Counted from the first letter of the stretch, positions 28,621 to 37,657 are shown. The stretch is DNA of 64,000 nt from an uncultured beta proteobacterium (GCA_903832285.1 CAILAY010000009.1:62001-126000), one strand, 5' to 3'. Made by a program: numbers and translations. Notes: generated by a model from the letters alone, not told the origin.

Positions 28621-29413
28621 GTTGTGCCTCCCTGGTCTGGGCACTGGCGAGAACATCGCCTCCGAGGTAGGCGGCCTGCACCAGAGGATCGTTCATGACG
28701 CTACGCGGCTCGCCGTCGCCGATCTTCTTGCCGTTGTCCAGCACCACCAGACGCTGGCACAGGCGCATCACTTCGCTCAGGTTGTGCTCGATCAGCACAA
28801 TCGTCATGCCACTGCGATGAATGTCCATGATGGTGTCGGCAAAGGACTTCGCCTCCTTGGTGTTGAGTCCCGCCAACGGTTCATCGAGCAGGAACAATTC
28901 TGGCTTCAAGGCCAGCGCGCGTGCCAGTTCGAGGCGTTTCAGGATCCCCAGCGGCTGCGTCCCCGGCAACTGTTGGGCGCGCTCGGCAATGCCCACGCGC
29001 TCCAGCATCGTCATGGCGAGCGAGCGTTCGGCGCCGCTGTCCACGTGCACCAGGGAACGCAGTGGCGACAGCGTCTTGCCGAAGCCTGCTGCCAGCGTCA
29101 CGTTCTCCAGCAACGTCATGTTGCGCAAGGGCTTGACCAATTGCTGCGACAGTGACATGCCACGGCGCACACGCTGGTCAATCGACAAATGCACCATCGG
29201 CTGACCGTGCAAATAGACCTCCCCCGCGGTGGCCCGGACCACACCCGTGACAGCGCGCAGCAGCGTCGTCTTGCCGGCCCCGTTGGGACCGATCAGGCCC
29301 AGCAGTTCGCGGGGCTGAACACTGAACGACACCTGGTCGACCGCCGTCAGTCCGCCGAAACGGACCGTCACGTTTTCGACCCGGAGCAACGCATTGGCGT
29401 TGGCGGCGTTCAC
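28613..29413 (-). CDS. livG: Liv-type ABC transporter ATPase LivG
   Basis: A 266-residue ATPase. Walker A is LIGPNGAGKTTLL and Walker B LFLLDEPLAGLN. The signature region reads LGILKRLELARALAL rather than the canonical LSGGQ, a loosened form found in some LivG proteins. The C-terminal TIVLIEHNLSEVM holds the switch histidine. It starts at GTG 29413, which overlaps the livM TGA, and ends in an 8-bp overlap with livF. It forms the second ATPase of the importer. Confidence 0.9.
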
Positions 29414-30261
29414 GCTTTCGCCCCTTTATCTTTGCCGATCCAACGCGCGGCCAAGCCGGCCAGACCGTGCGGGGAAAACCGCATCATGGCGAACAGCAAA
29501 GCGCCGTAGACCAGCAACTTGTAGTCGCCGATGAACTGGAACCAGCCTGGCAGCGCCGAGAGCACGGCTGCAGCGATGGTGACCCAGAACACCGAGCCGA
29601 TGCCGCCCACCACCACCATCGACAACACTGTGACCGACTCGACGAAACCGAAGCTGTCGGGGCCGATGAACTTGAGGTTTTGCGCGTACATTGCGCCTGC
29701 CGCACCGGCCAACGCGGTGCCGATGGCAAAGGCCGCAAGCTTGTAGCGCGGCACGTCGATGCCGAGCACGCGCATGGTGTCTTCGTCTTCGGCAATGCCG
29801 CTGAACACGCGCCCCATCCAGCAGCGCTTGATGTACAGACTCACACCCGCCGTCAGCGCAGCCAAGGTCAGCGACACCAACATGAAGCCGGTCTTGCCCA
29901 GCCCCGAGGCGGGAAAGCCGGTGATGCCCATCTCGCCTCCCATCCACTCCTGCTGGCGCACGACGCCGATAAAGATGAAGCCCACGCCCATGGTGGTGAT
30001 GGCCAAAAAGTCGGCTCGCACGCGCAGGCTGGCCAGCCCCACCAGCACCCCCAACAACCCCGCCGTCAACATCGAAAACGGCAGCGTCAGGAAGAACGGC
30101 ATGCCGACCTGGCACAGCATGGCGGAGGTATAGGCGCCCAGCCCCAGGAAGGCCGCGTGGCCCAGACTGATTTGCCCGCAAAAGCCGGTGATCAGATTGA
30201 GCGACAAGGCAAACATCACGGTGATGCCAATGGTCGTGATCAGTGAAATTTCGTAATCCAT
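29410..30261 (-). CDS. livM: Liv-type ABC transporter permease LivM
   Basis: A 283-residue inner-membrane permease with about eight to ten hydrophobic segments. Family features are ALSLNLITGFCGQISLGHAAF near the N-terminus, the EAA-like loop GIAEDEDTMRVLGIDVPRYKL and VVVGGIGSVFWV. ATG 30261 is used, with GAGAGG just upstream; the open frame continues far upstream but only through the livH gene in another frame. It overlaps livG at the stop. Confidence 0.9.
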   Translation of the reverse strand: MDYEISLITTIGITVMFALSLNLITGFCGQISLGHAAFLGLGAYTSAMLCQVGMPFFLTLPFSMLTAGLLGVLVGLASLRVRADFLAITTMGVGFIFIGVVRQQEWMGGEMGITGFPASGLGKTGFMLVSLTLAALTAGVSLYIKRCWMGRVFSGIAEDEDTMRVLGIDVPRYKLAAFAIGTALAGAAGAMYAQNLKFIGPDSFGFVESVTVLSMVVVGGIGSVFWVTIAAAVLSALPGWFQFIGDYKLLVYGALLFAMMRFSPHGLAGLAARWIGKDKGAKA

Positions 30262-30269
30262 GATGCCTC

Positions 30270-31133
30270 TCAGCGTTTGGCAAACAGGCCCTGTGGTCGC
30301 AGCATCAGCACCACAATCAGGAAGGTGAAGGCGATGGCGTTGCGGTCCAGCACCTTGCCCAGATAGACCGTGCCAAAGGATTCCACCAGGCCCAGCACCA
30401 GCGCTGCCATCAAGGTACCAGGCACCGAGCCAAGGCCACCCAGCACGATGATCGCCAGGGCCTTGTAGGACGGCACGCTGCCCATGGTGGGTTCCACCAG
30501 ATTGTTCAGCAGTGCCACCCAGACCCCGGCAAAGCCGGCAAGCGCCGACCCGATCAAAAAGTTCAGGTCTCGCACCATCGTCAGGCGGATGCCAAAGGAC
30601 TCGGCCATCTGCGGGTCGGACACCGTGGCCTGGCACGCCACGCCTATGCGGGTGCGGGTCTGCAGCCAGGCCAGCAGACCAATGATGAGCGCCGTTCCCA
30701 GCATCACCGCCAACTCCGCCTGCTTGAACTGCAAGCCACCGAAGAGTTGTACCTGCCCTTGCAGTGGCGGGTTGGCAAACGACAGCCCGGACGCGCCGAA
30801 GACGATGCGAAAGCATTCCTCGGCCGCGATGAACAGGCCGATGGATGCGATCAGCGCCACGTGCGGCGGCTGCTTGAGGATCGGCAGGTAGGCCAGGCGA
30901 AACATGGCCACGCCGGACAGGCCCGACACCGCCATCGCCGCCAGCAACGTGAACAGCAGATTGCCCGTGGCGTTGTAGCTCAGCACGCCGACATAGGCGC
31001 CCAGCGTGAACAGGCTGGCATGCGCCACGTGCAGGATGCGCAGCAGACCGTAGACCAGGGTCAGGCCAAGCGCGATGAGCGCGTAGATGCTGCCCTGCAC
31101 CAGGCTCTGGGCGACGAGTTCGACGAACAACAT
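30270..31133 (-). CDS. livH: Liv-type ABC transporter permease LivH
   Basis: A 287-residue permease. Typical LivH sequence is visible in QGSIYALIALGLTLVYGLLRI at the N-terminus (the first membrane helix) and in MAESFGIRLTMVRDLNFLIGSALAG, the cytoplasmic coupling loop. GGLGSVPGTLMAALVLGLVE lies near the end. It pairs with LivM to form the membrane channel. The gene lies 35 bp after livK and 8 bp before livM. Confidence 0.9.
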   Translation of the reverse strand: MLFVELVAQSLVQGSIYALIALGLTLVYGLLRILHVAHASLFTLGAYVGVLSYNATGNLLFTLLAAMAVSGLSGVAMFRLAYLPILKQPPHVALIASIGLFIAAEECFRIVFGASGLSFANPPLQGQVQLFGGLQFKQAELAVMLGTALIIGLLAWLQTRTRIGVACQATVSDPQMAESFGIRLTMVRDLNFLIGSALAGFAGVWVALLNNLVEPTMGSVPSYKALAIIVLGGLGSVPGTLMAALVLGLVESFGTVYLGKVLDRNAIAFTFLIVVLMLRPQGLFAKR

Positions 31134-31168
31134 GACGCTGCTGGCTTCGGGTGAGGGGTGGCGATGGC

Positions 31169-32323
31169 TTACTTCGACGTTTTGCTCGGTGGCGCCAGCA
31201 GCACCGGGTCCGAGACGATGGAATGGCGGTGGAAAGTCTTGTCCTTCACCACCTGCACTTGCAGGTCCTTCTTCACTTCGTGCAAGTCGTTGAAGGCGAG
31301 CTTGCCAATGGGCGCGTCGTAGCTGCCGGCAGCGATGGCGTCGCGCAAGGCTGCGCCACCCTTGCCATCGGTCCTGCGCAGGCCGTCGATCAACACCTGT
31401 GTGGCGGTGTAAGTGGCGGCGGCGACCATGTCGGCACCGACATTGTTGGCCTGGCGGAAGTCGCTCAGGAAAGCTTTCGTGACCGGGTTGGCCGAGTCGC
31501 GATCGAGCGAGGTGGTGATGAGCACGCCTTCGGAAGCGGGTCCGGCAATTTCCATGAATTTCTCGGAGTCGTAGCCTTCTTGACCGATGATGGTGGCGGT
31601 GACGCCTGCGGCGCGCAACTGGTTCACCAAGGGGCCTGCCGTATAGAAATAACCACTGGCGTAGATCACCTCGGGGTCCTGCGCTTTGACCTGAGAAATC
31701 AAGGCGCCAAACTGGCGGTCCTGCATGCTGTATTCGTGTTCGGCCACGATGTTCAAGCCGAATTTGGCCGCGCCTTCCTTGAAGCCCGCTGCCAGGGATT
31801 GGCCAAAGTCATTCTTCAGCGTGATGAGAACGACCTTTTTCTTGCCCAGGTTTTGCACCAGTTTGGCGCCGCCACGCCCCTGCACTTCGCCCATGGCCGA
31901 GACACGGAACATGAAGTCGCCCGAGCGGGTGATGTCGGGATGGATCGCATACGCTACCACGTACGGCACCTGTGCTGCCTGGAAGATCGACGCCGCGGCG
32001 CGGGTAGAGCCTGAGTAAGAACCGCCCACAGCTCCCACGACCTTGTCCTTTTCCACCAGTTTGGTTGCGGCGGGTACGGCCTCCTTGGGCGAAGCCTGAT
32101 CGTCATAGATCACCAGTTCGAGCTTTTCCCCTTTGACGCCGCCTTTGGCATTGGCCTGCGCCACGGCCAACTTGGCGCCGTCGAGCGCGGACTTTCCGTC
32201 CGCTGCGGCAAAACCGGTGAGCGGTACCGTGATGCCGATCTTGACATCGGCGTGCGCAGAGGTCGCGAACATGGCCAAGCCGAGCGCGGCCAGGGTGAAA
32301 GGTGTGCGTCTGGAAATTTGCAT
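31169..32323 (-). CDS. livK: Liv-type periplasmic amino-acid-binding protein LivK
   Basis: A 384-residue binding protein with a signal peptide (MQISRRTPF, hydrophobic core, SAHA cleavage) and a mature Peripla_BP_6 domain: KIGITVPLTGFAAADGKS, KLVEKDKVVGAVGGSYSG and VIYASGYFYTAGPLVNQL. ATG 32323 has AGGAG eight bases upstream, so I reject the longer reading frame. It heads the livKHMGF operon. The promoter (TTGACA 32436-32441, TAAAGT 32413-32418) overlaps a HutC-type operator. With the hut genes convergent downstream, uptake of histidine or urocanate is the likely role; leucine-type substrates cannot be excluded. Confidence 0.88.
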   Translation of the reverse strand: MQISRRTPFTLAALGLAMFATSAHADVKIGITVPLTGFAAADGKSALDGAKLAVAQANAKGGVKGEKLELVIYDDQASPKEAVPAATKLVEKDKVVGAVGGSYSGSTRAAASIFQAAQVPYVVAYAIHPDITRSGDFMFRVSAMGEVQGRGGAKLVQNLGKKKVVLITLKNDFGQSLAAGFKEGAAKFGLNIVAEHEYSMQDRQFGALISQVKAQDPEVIYASGYFYTAGPLVNQLRAAGVTATIIGQEGYDSEKFMEIAGPASEGVLITTSLDRDSANPVTKAFLSDFRQANNVGADMVAAATYTATQVLIDGLRRTDGKGGAALRDAIAAGSYDAPIGKLAFNDLHEVKKDLQVQVVKDKTFHRHSIVSDPVLLAPPSKTSK

Positions 32324-32400
32324 GGTGAGACTCCTGGTGAAAGCGTGGAAAGTGGCGGACTGACTACTAAACATTTACAAATTTGGAATTGGCTCTGCAA

Positions 32401-32414
32401 CTTGTATAGACAAC
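32401..32414. promoter_or_regulatory. HutC-type operator between livK and hisS
   Basis: CTTGTATAGACAAC reads GTTGTCTATACAAG on the other strand and equals the hutU/hutC operator at 13 of 14 bases. It lies 78 bp from the livK start and 114 bp from the hisS start. For livK it overlaps the last bases of the -10 hexamer (32413-32418, with -35 TTGACA at 32436-32441, 17-bp spacer). On the plus strand a weaker TAGACA/TAGACT pair (32407-32412, 32431-32436) also overlaps it. HutC binding could therefore repress both genes. Confidence 0.68.
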
Positions 32415-32527
32415 TTTATTCGACCTGGTTTAGACTGTCAAGACCTGATGCAGATCGAAAACTTGGTAGTTTCCCTAGGTCAGATCGAGTCAGATAATCG
32501 TTCCACATTCCCTTGAGTCAAAGCCCT

Positions 32528-33829
32528 ATGTCCGACGCAAATGCAAATCCAGGCACCAGTCCATCCTCAGGGATGCGGGACTTCCTTCCGCTGGAGGCGG
32601 CCCACCGGCGGCGCGTGCTCAATGCCATCGTCAGTTCCTATCGGCGCGATGGGTTTTCAGAGATCGGCACCCCCTGCATGGAACGCCTGGAGGTGCTGCA
32701 GAACGCTCAGGGCGGAGAGAACGACAAGCTGACCTACAAGGTGCTCAAGCGCGGGGACAAGCTCAGCGCCGCACTTCAGGCACACCCCATGCGGGAACTC
32801 GCTGACGCCGGTCTGCGCTTTGACCTGACGGTGCCGCTGTCCCGGTTTGTGGGGCACCACTCGGCGGAGTTACCTTTGCCGTTCAAGGCGATCCAGGTCG
32901 GACCTGTCTGGCGCGCGGAGCGGCCACAAAAGGGGCGGTTCCGCGAGTTCATTCAGTGTGATATCGACATCCTGGGAGAGGCTTCTTCGCACGCGGAAAT
33001 CGAACTCATCCTGGCCACAGCGAAGTGCCTGAGCGAGCTCGGCGTTGACGGCACCCAGATCCGCATTAACGACCGGCGCATCATCACGCAGTTCGCCCGG
33101 TACTGCGGCTTTGCAGACAGCTTCTTTGAGACCTTCTTCATCGCGCTCGACAAGCTCGACAAAATTGGCCTGGACGGCGTCGTGAGGGAATTTCAAGCCA
33201 GCGGGGCGCAGCCGCAAGCAATCCATAAGTTTCAGTCATTCTTGGGTGCGAAAGCCGGAGCTTCATCGACGCTGCGGGAGCTTCAGGCGGAATTCGGTCC
33301 CGCCACCGATGCAGCCTGCGATGACGTGGACGAAATCATCCGCGGTGTGGAAAAGGCGAGCGCGGGACGGGTCGCGATCACCTTCGATCTGACGCTGGTG
33401 CGCGGCATGGGGTACTACACCGGACCCATTTTTGAGGCGGTCCATCCGCAATACGCGTCCTCCCTGGGCGGCGGCGGACGCTATGACGGGATGATTGGCC
33501 GCTTTTCTGGCCGAAGTATCCCCGCGTGCGGTTTCTCGATTGGATTCGAACGGCTCCTGGATCTCATCGCCCAGCGTGGCCAGATGGATCCAGGTCCAGA
33601 GCGGTGCGCACTGCTTTACGACGCCGGCGACGACTTCATCCAGGCGCTGCGGGCGGCCGAACACCTGAGATCGAACGGCCGCGAAATTCTGCTGGTTAGG
33701 CGCAAGAAGAACTTTCGTGAACAGGTCTCCATGCTTAACAAGATTGGGGTGCACCGCGCCCTGAAGTTGGCGGACACGACCCATCCAGATTTGGCCTTCT
33801 TTGACATCGGCCCGGATGCCCGAGTCTGA
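32528..33829 (+). CDS. hisS: Histidine--tRNA ligase, second-type paralog
   Basis: A 433-residue class II synthetase. Motif-2-like RAERPQKGRFREFIQCDIDILG and motif-3-like CGFSIGFERLLDL are intact. The histidine-specific stretch reads LVRGMGYYTGPIFEA instead of the RGLDYY(T/N)RTVFE form of E. coli HisRS, nearer to the alphaproteobacterial type as I recall it. A C-terminal anticodon-binding-like region (about 355-433) is present, so it is longer than a bare HisZ catalytic domain; HisZ is still the main alternative. ATG 32528 is used; TTG 32513 is an alternative, and neither has a strong ribosome-binding site. Standard hisS usually sits elsewhere (ispG region), so this is probably an extra copy, divergent from livK across a HutC-type operator. 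Confidence 0.8.
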   Translation: MSDANANPGTSPSSGMRDFLPLEAAHRRRVLNAIVSSYRRDGFSEIGTPCMERLEVLQNAQGGENDKLTYKVLKRGDKLSAALQAHPMRELADAGLRFDLTVPLSRFVGHHSAELPLPFKAIQVGPVWRAERPQKGRFREFIQCDIDILGEASSHAEIELILATAKCLSELGVDGTQIRINDRRIITQFARYCGFADSFFETFFIALDKLDKIGLDGVVREFQASGAQPQAIHKFQSFLGAKAGASSTLRELQAEFGPATDAACDDVDEIIRGVEKASAGRVAITFDLTLVRGMGYYTGPIFEAVHPQYASSLGGGGRYDGMIGRFSGRSIPACGFSIGFERLLDLIAQRGQMDPGPERCALLYDAGDDFIQALRAAEHLRSNGREILLVRRKKNFREQVSMLNKIGVHRALKLADTTHPDLAFFDIGPDARV

Positions 33830-33983
33830 GGACAGGATCCGCCGTCTGCGCCACAGCACCCCATCGCAAGCGGAGTGCGATCGGTTCCCGATGCCATTCA
33901 TGGCGCACGCGGCGTTCGGGTTATAGTGAAATCGTGTGTGCAGTTCGGCACGCTTGCTCACCCGATTGGATGAAGTTGCTCCC

Positions 33984-34541
33984 ATGACCGAGAACTACCC
34001 TCTTCCCGATGACACTGCGCCGCTCGACGGACCGGCCGCCGGCATGACGGCCGCCGAGTGGTTTGAGGTGCTCTACCATGAGCTCAGACGGCTGGCGCGC
34101 GGCGAACTGTTCCGGCACAAGGCGATCACTTTGGGCGCCAATACGCTGGTGCACGAAGCCTGGCTCAAGCTCGCTCCGTCGGAGCTGAACTTTGCCAACC
34201 CGGCCGCGCTCATCAGCTATACCGCACGGGTCATGCGCAGCATCGTCATCGACCACATTCGCGAGCGCTCCAGCCTGAAGCAGGGCGGTGCGTTCGACAT
34301 CGTCCAGTTTGACACCCTGGCCGATTTGCGCGCGATGGGAAGTGCGGAAGTGCTGAGCGTGAACGACGAATTGCAGGCCTTGTCAAAGATCGATCCGGCA
34401 TTGACCGAACTGGTGGAGCTGAAGTTCTTCGCCGGTCTGACCTTTGCCGAGATCGGCGCCTTGCGCCACGTCTCCGAGCGCACCGTGCAGCGCGACTGGG
34501 ACAAAGCCCGCATGCTGCTGTTCGCGTCCATCCGGGGCTGA
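33984..34541 (+). CDS. ECF-type RNA polymerase sigma factor
   Basis: A 185-residue sigma factor of the ECF-like group seen in planctomycetes and xanthomonads. Region 2 is visible as LYHELRRLARGELFRH, NTLVHEAWLKL and YTARVMRSIVIDHIRERSS. Region 4 is LVELKFFAGLTFAEIGALRHVSERTVQRDWDKARMLL, a helix-turn-helix. ATG 33984 begins before the conserved region; a GTG at 33936 would add 16 residues. Members are often followed by a protein kinase or anti-sigma gene, but here the next gene is an acetyltransferase 120 bp away, so no partner is visible. Its target promoters are unknown. Confidence 0.85.
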   Translation: MTENYPLPDDTAPLDGPAAGMTAAEWFEVLYHELRRLARGELFRHKAITLGANTLVHEAWLKLAPSELNFANPAALISYTARVMRSIVIDHIRERSSLKQGGAFDIVQFDTLADLRAMGSAEVLSVNDELQALSKIDPALTELVELKFFAGLTFAEIGALRHVSERTVQRDWDKARMLLFASIRG

Positions 34542-34661
34542 GCACCTTCGCCAGGTCGGATGTCGTGTTTTGGCGCCGCTTTCCGATTTAACCCATAGAC
34601 AGCACACCGCGGATGCGTTTGCAGCCGGGGCGAGTGTTGCACCATTTGGGGACAATCGAAA

Positions 34662-35327
34662 ATGCAACACATGCCTGTTGGCCAGCCGCCAGAGCGGCGC
34701 GGCGCCTACCAAATCTGTCGCTATCCGGCCACTCTGATCGATGTCTGGAGCCTGCGAGACGGCACCCGAATGACGCTGCGTCCGGTATTGCCGCAAGACA
34801 GCGGCCTGCTGGGTAACATGATTCAGGGCCTGTCGCGGGCCACCCGCTACAACCGCTTCCACGGCACGGTCAACGCGCTCTCTGCCGACGCGCTGCGCCA
34901 CATGACCAGCGTTGACTACCGCAGCCACGTCGCCTTTGTCGTCACTGCCTTCAACCGGGAGCAGGAGCGCGTGGTGGCCGACGCGCGCTTTGTCGTTGAC
35001 AGCAGCGGCGAGGGCGCAGAGTTCGCTCTGGTGGTGGACGACCGCTGGCAGCGCCTGGGTTTGGGTGAACGGGCTATGCAGGCCCTGGCAAACGCGGCGG
35101 ATCGACAAGGCCTCTCCTGGCTGCACGGCAGCGTGCTCAGCGCCAATACAGCCATGCTGGGTTTGATGCAGCATTGCCAGTTCTTCTGCGCGCCCGACCG
35201 CAACGACGAGCGCATGGTACGTGTGGAGAGATCTCCCGGTGCGCGCCCGGCGGCGCGCGCTCGAGCAGCGCGGCCCTATTGGCCGTCCAGGTGGTTCAGC
35301 GCCTTGCGCAGCCCTGCCCTCAACTGA
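34662..35327 (+). CDS. GNAT family N-acetyltransferase
   Basis: A 221-residue protein with an acetyl-CoA-binding GNAT core between about 30 and 185: LRDGTRMTLRPVLPQD, ALVVDDRWQRLGLGERAMQAL (the pyrophosphate-binding motif A, with R-x-x-G-L-G) and the following SWLHGSVLSANTAML. The core resembles the acetyltransferase domain of Pat-like protein-lysine acetyltransferases, though no CoA-synthetase domain is attached. The C-terminus is arginine- and alanine-rich and looks disordered. It is 14 bp upstream of the patatin gene, so the two are probably co-transcribed. The target is unknown, and the ATG 34662 start has no clear ribosome-binding site. Confidence 0.75.
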   Translation: MQHMPVGQPPERRGAYQICRYPATLIDVWSLRDGTRMTLRPVLPQDSGLLGNMIQGLSRATRYNRFHGTVNALSADALRHMTSVDYRSHVAFVVTAFNREQERVVADARFVVDSSGEGAEFALVVDDRWQRLGLGERAMQALANAADRQGLSWLHGSVLSANTAMLGLMQHCQFFCAPDRNDERMVRVERSPGARPAARARAARPYWPSRWFSALRSPALN

Positions 35328-35341
35328 ACCTGGAGCAAGCC

Positions 35342-36208
35342 ATGAAATGCAAAAGAGCTACGCCACGCTTTGCCATTGTGCTGGGCAGTGGTGGGGTGCG
35401 CAGTATTGCGGCATTGGGCATGGTGGAGGTGCTGTGGCGCGAAGGTCTGCGCCCCGATCTGGTGGTGGGTTGCAGCGCCGGCGCGATGTTTGGCGCGCTC
35501 ATCGCATCCGGCCACGATGCTTTGGAAGCCGTGCGCATAGCCACCACGTTGTGGTCCAGCGAGGTCACCCGTCAGCGTCGCAGGGGCGCCATCGCGCAGA
35601 TGCTGTTCCCCCGCCTGGGCCGCTTTGATGCAGACTTCGCCCTGCGTGACGACCGGCTGATCCTGCAACGCCTGGATCAGGCCTTTGGCGACGTCCGGCT
35701 GGAAGACCTGCGACTTCCGCTGCGTGTCACGGCAACGGACGCGGCCACAGGCGACACCGTCGTCATTCGAAAGGGCAGTCTGGTGGATGCGCTGCGCGCC
35801 AGCATCGCTTTGCCCTTCATGTTCAAACCCATGAAGATCGACGGGGTTCGATTGATCGACGGATTCACGTCGGACCCGCTGCCCGTGAGCGCCGCCGCTG
35901 ACGCGCAACTGGTGGTCGCGCTGGGATTTCCCTCCCCGATGCCGCGCCGAATTGACATTCCATCGCGTCTGCTCGCTCAGGTGACGTCAGCCATGACGAA
36001 TAACCTGATGCAGTCGCGACTCGCTTGCGCCCGGGCCGAAGGCATGAAACTGATCGAAATCTCTCCCAAGCTGGAGCGACGCGTGGGACTGTTCGACACC
36101 GAGGCCATGCCCTATCTGGTCGAAGCGGGGCGGCGGGCAACCGAAGAGATGTTGCCGGCGATCCACGCACTGCTGGACCGATCGCCGCGCCTTGTGGCTG
36201 CGGCATAA
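35342..36208 (+). CDS. Patatin-like phospholipase family protein, RssA-like
   Basis: A 288-residue protein with the patatin fold. The oxyanion loop is GSGGVRSIAALG (15-26), the nucleophile Ser45 lies in GCSAGAMFGAL and the catalytic aspartate is Asp173 in LIDGFTSDPLP. The normal DG(G/A) motif reads DGF here. No signal peptide or membrane anchor is seen, so it is cytoplasmic or peripheral, like RssA. ATG 35342 follows CTGGAG; longer frames run into the GNAT gene. It ends 23 bp before a bidirectional terminator. It is likely a phospholipase or acyl hydrolase of unknown substrate. Confidence 0.85.
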   Translation: MKCKRATPRFAIVLGSGGVRSIAALGMVEVLWREGLRPDLVVGCSAGAMFGALIASGHDALEAVRIATTLWSSEVTRQRRRGAIAQMLFPRLGRFDADFALRDDRLILQRLDQAFGDVRLEDLRLPLRVTATDAATGDTVVIRKGSLVDALRASIALPFMFKPMKIDGVRLIDGFTSDPLPVSAAADAQLVVALGFPSPMPRRIDIPSRLLAQVTSAMTNNLMQSRLACARAEGMKLIEISPKLERRVGLFDTEAMPYLVEAGRRATEEMLPAIHALLDRSPRLVAAA

Positions 36209-36231
36209 ATCGCGGGTGTCTTCGCGGACAC

Positions 36232-36272
36232 AAAAAAAAGCCCCGGAGCTTCGCAGCTACCGGGGACTTTTT
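36232..36272. terminator. Bidirectional rho-independent terminator
   Basis: An A-run (36232-36239) precedes a GC-rich hairpin in which GCCCCGGAGCT pairs with AGCTACCGGGGAC around a TCGC-type loop, and a T-run follows. On the plus strand it ends the GNAT-patatin unit (stop 36208); on the minus strand it ends the porin (stop 36283). Both genes converge on it. Confidence 0.85.
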
Positions 36273-36282
36273 GCTTGTGGCT

Positions 36283-37590
36283 TTAGTTGAAGCTGTAGCG
36301 TGCGATCAGGTTCACACGGCTCATTTCACCAACGTTGCTGCTAGGACCCTCGTTGGGGCCGGCCACCGGGCCGAAGGTGGTGCGCTTGCCCTGGATCAAC
36401 TCCGCACCCAGATCGACGTTCTTGATCGGGTTGAAGAAGAAGTTCAAGTGCCATTGCGACAGGGTCTTGTTTCCCGAGGGGCCGTAGCCAGCGACGTAGT
36501 CGCTACCGGCGCTCGACGCCACGTGTCCGTAGGCGAAGGTAGCGCGCCATTTTGCGTTGAAGACGTTGGTCAGGCCCAGCACGTAGCCGGTGGACTTGTC
36601 CAGCATCAGGTCGCCGGTGTTAGGAACCAGCGGGTAGTTGGCACCCATCATGAGTGCATTGTCGCCGTCGCCGTCAACCTTGGCCCATTGACCCATCGCC
36701 GTCAGGTCGCCGGTGAGCTTATAAGAGCCACCGAAGCCGTAGCCGATGCCGCTCTTGCTCTGTGATCCCCAGCGCTGCTCCATCGAGATGAAACGGGCGT
36801 TGATGCCACCATCGTCAAAGCTCTTGCTCGCGACCAGCACCAGATTCGGACGGTGGGCACCGTCGGTGGGGTTTTCCAGAGCGCCCTTGAAGGTGAAGCC
36901 GTTGGCCAGCGCATAGGTGTAGCGCACCTGCACCGGGCGCGAGAACGGCTGGCCGATGGGGCCGTTGAAGTCGGCTGTTTCCGGGCCATCGTCCAGATCC
37001 ATGAAGGTGGACCAGGTCTGACCAATCGTCCAGCCCGCGTATTCACCGTAGGCGTGGCGCAGGCGGAAGCGATTGCGGTTGCATTCACTGCCGCAATAGG
37101 CGTAGAAATCGCCTTCAACCACGGTGTGGAAAGCTCCCTTGGCGGTAGGGGTGGAGGTTTCAAAGCCGAAGCGGGAGGTCTGTGCCGTCAACGCCGTCTT
37201 GCCCTGGTCGGCACCGCTGTTATTCAGCGGCTGCTCCATCACGTTGGTGAACACGTCGCCGGGCGCCGTCGCCTTGAAGTCATGGATCAGATTGGCTTCG
37301 GCATAGCCGTAGACGCGCAACGAGGTTTCGCTGCCGGGCATGCGGATGGAGGCGGGCATGTCGCCCAGCACCACGGCTTCCTTGCCCTGCAACACCACCT
37401 GGTCGGTCAGCTCGGAGACTTCCTTCTTCGTGGGTGTCGCTGCCTTGAGCTCGGCGATCGCCTGCTGCAGTGCCTGCAGCTGGTCTTCCAGCGCCTTGAT
37501 GCGGTCGGCATCGGCGGCGTGTGCGCTCGTGAGAAAGCCTGCGCTCATGCCGGCGGCCAACAAGGCCAGGATTATTTTTTTAACTTTCAT
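36283..37590 (-). CDS. DcaP-like outer-membrane porin
   Basis: A 435-residue outer-membrane protein. ATG 37590 has AGGAATCATC upstream and starts a signal peptide (MKVKKIILALLAAGM..., SAHA). A short coiled coil rich in Q, E and A (DRIKALEDQLQALQQAIAEL) follows, then a beta-barrel that ends in ...RVNLIARYSFN, with the C-terminal aromatic pattern just before the last residue. Phrases such as SLRVYGYAEANLIHDF, SRFGFETSTPTAKG and WTIGQTWSTFMDLDD are typical of DcaP-type trimeric porins, which in known cases carry small anionic solutes. It follows the ABC ATPase gene by 67 bp and ends at the bidirectional terminator, so it is probably the last gene of the importer operon. Confidence 0.86.
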   Translation of the reverse strand: MKVKKIILALLAAGMSAGFLTSAHAADADRIKALEDQLQALQQAIAELKAATPTKKEVSELTDQVVLQGKEAVVLGDMPASIRMPGSETSLRVYGYAEANLIHDFKATAPGDVFTNVMEQPLNNSGADQGKTALTAQTSRFGFETSTPTAKGAFHTVVEGDFYAYCGSECNRNRFRLRHAYGEYAGWTIGQTWSTFMDLDDGPETADFNGPIGQPFSRPVQVRYTYALANGFTFKGALENPTDGAHRPNLVLVASKSFDDGGINARFISMEQRWGSQSKSGIGYGFGGSYKLTGDLTAMGQWAKVDGDGDNALMMGANYPLVPNTGDLMLDKSTGYVLGLTNVFNAKWRATFAYGHVASSAGSDYVAGYGPSGNKTLSQWHLNFFFNPIKNVDLGAELIQGKRTTFGPVAGPNEGPSSNVGEMSRVNLIARYSFN

Positions 37591-37657
37591 GATGATTCCT
37601 AAGTTGAAGTAAAAACTGAGTCTCAATAAATGCTTTGTGCTTGCGGTTTTCCGAGCG

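Noticed and set aside
33830-33900. ATCGCA/TGCGAT hairpin after hisS, considered as a terminator
   Set aside because: Six-base stem and no T-run.
34694-35628. Alternative frames through the GNAT and patatin genes
   Set aside because: They lack motifs, while the chosen frames hold the GNAT acetyl-CoA site and the patatin Ser/Asp dyad.
37561-37590. A-rich run at the start of the porin gene, considered as a slippage or terminator site
   Set aside because: It encodes the Lys-rich start of the signal peptide in frame and has no adjacent hairpin.
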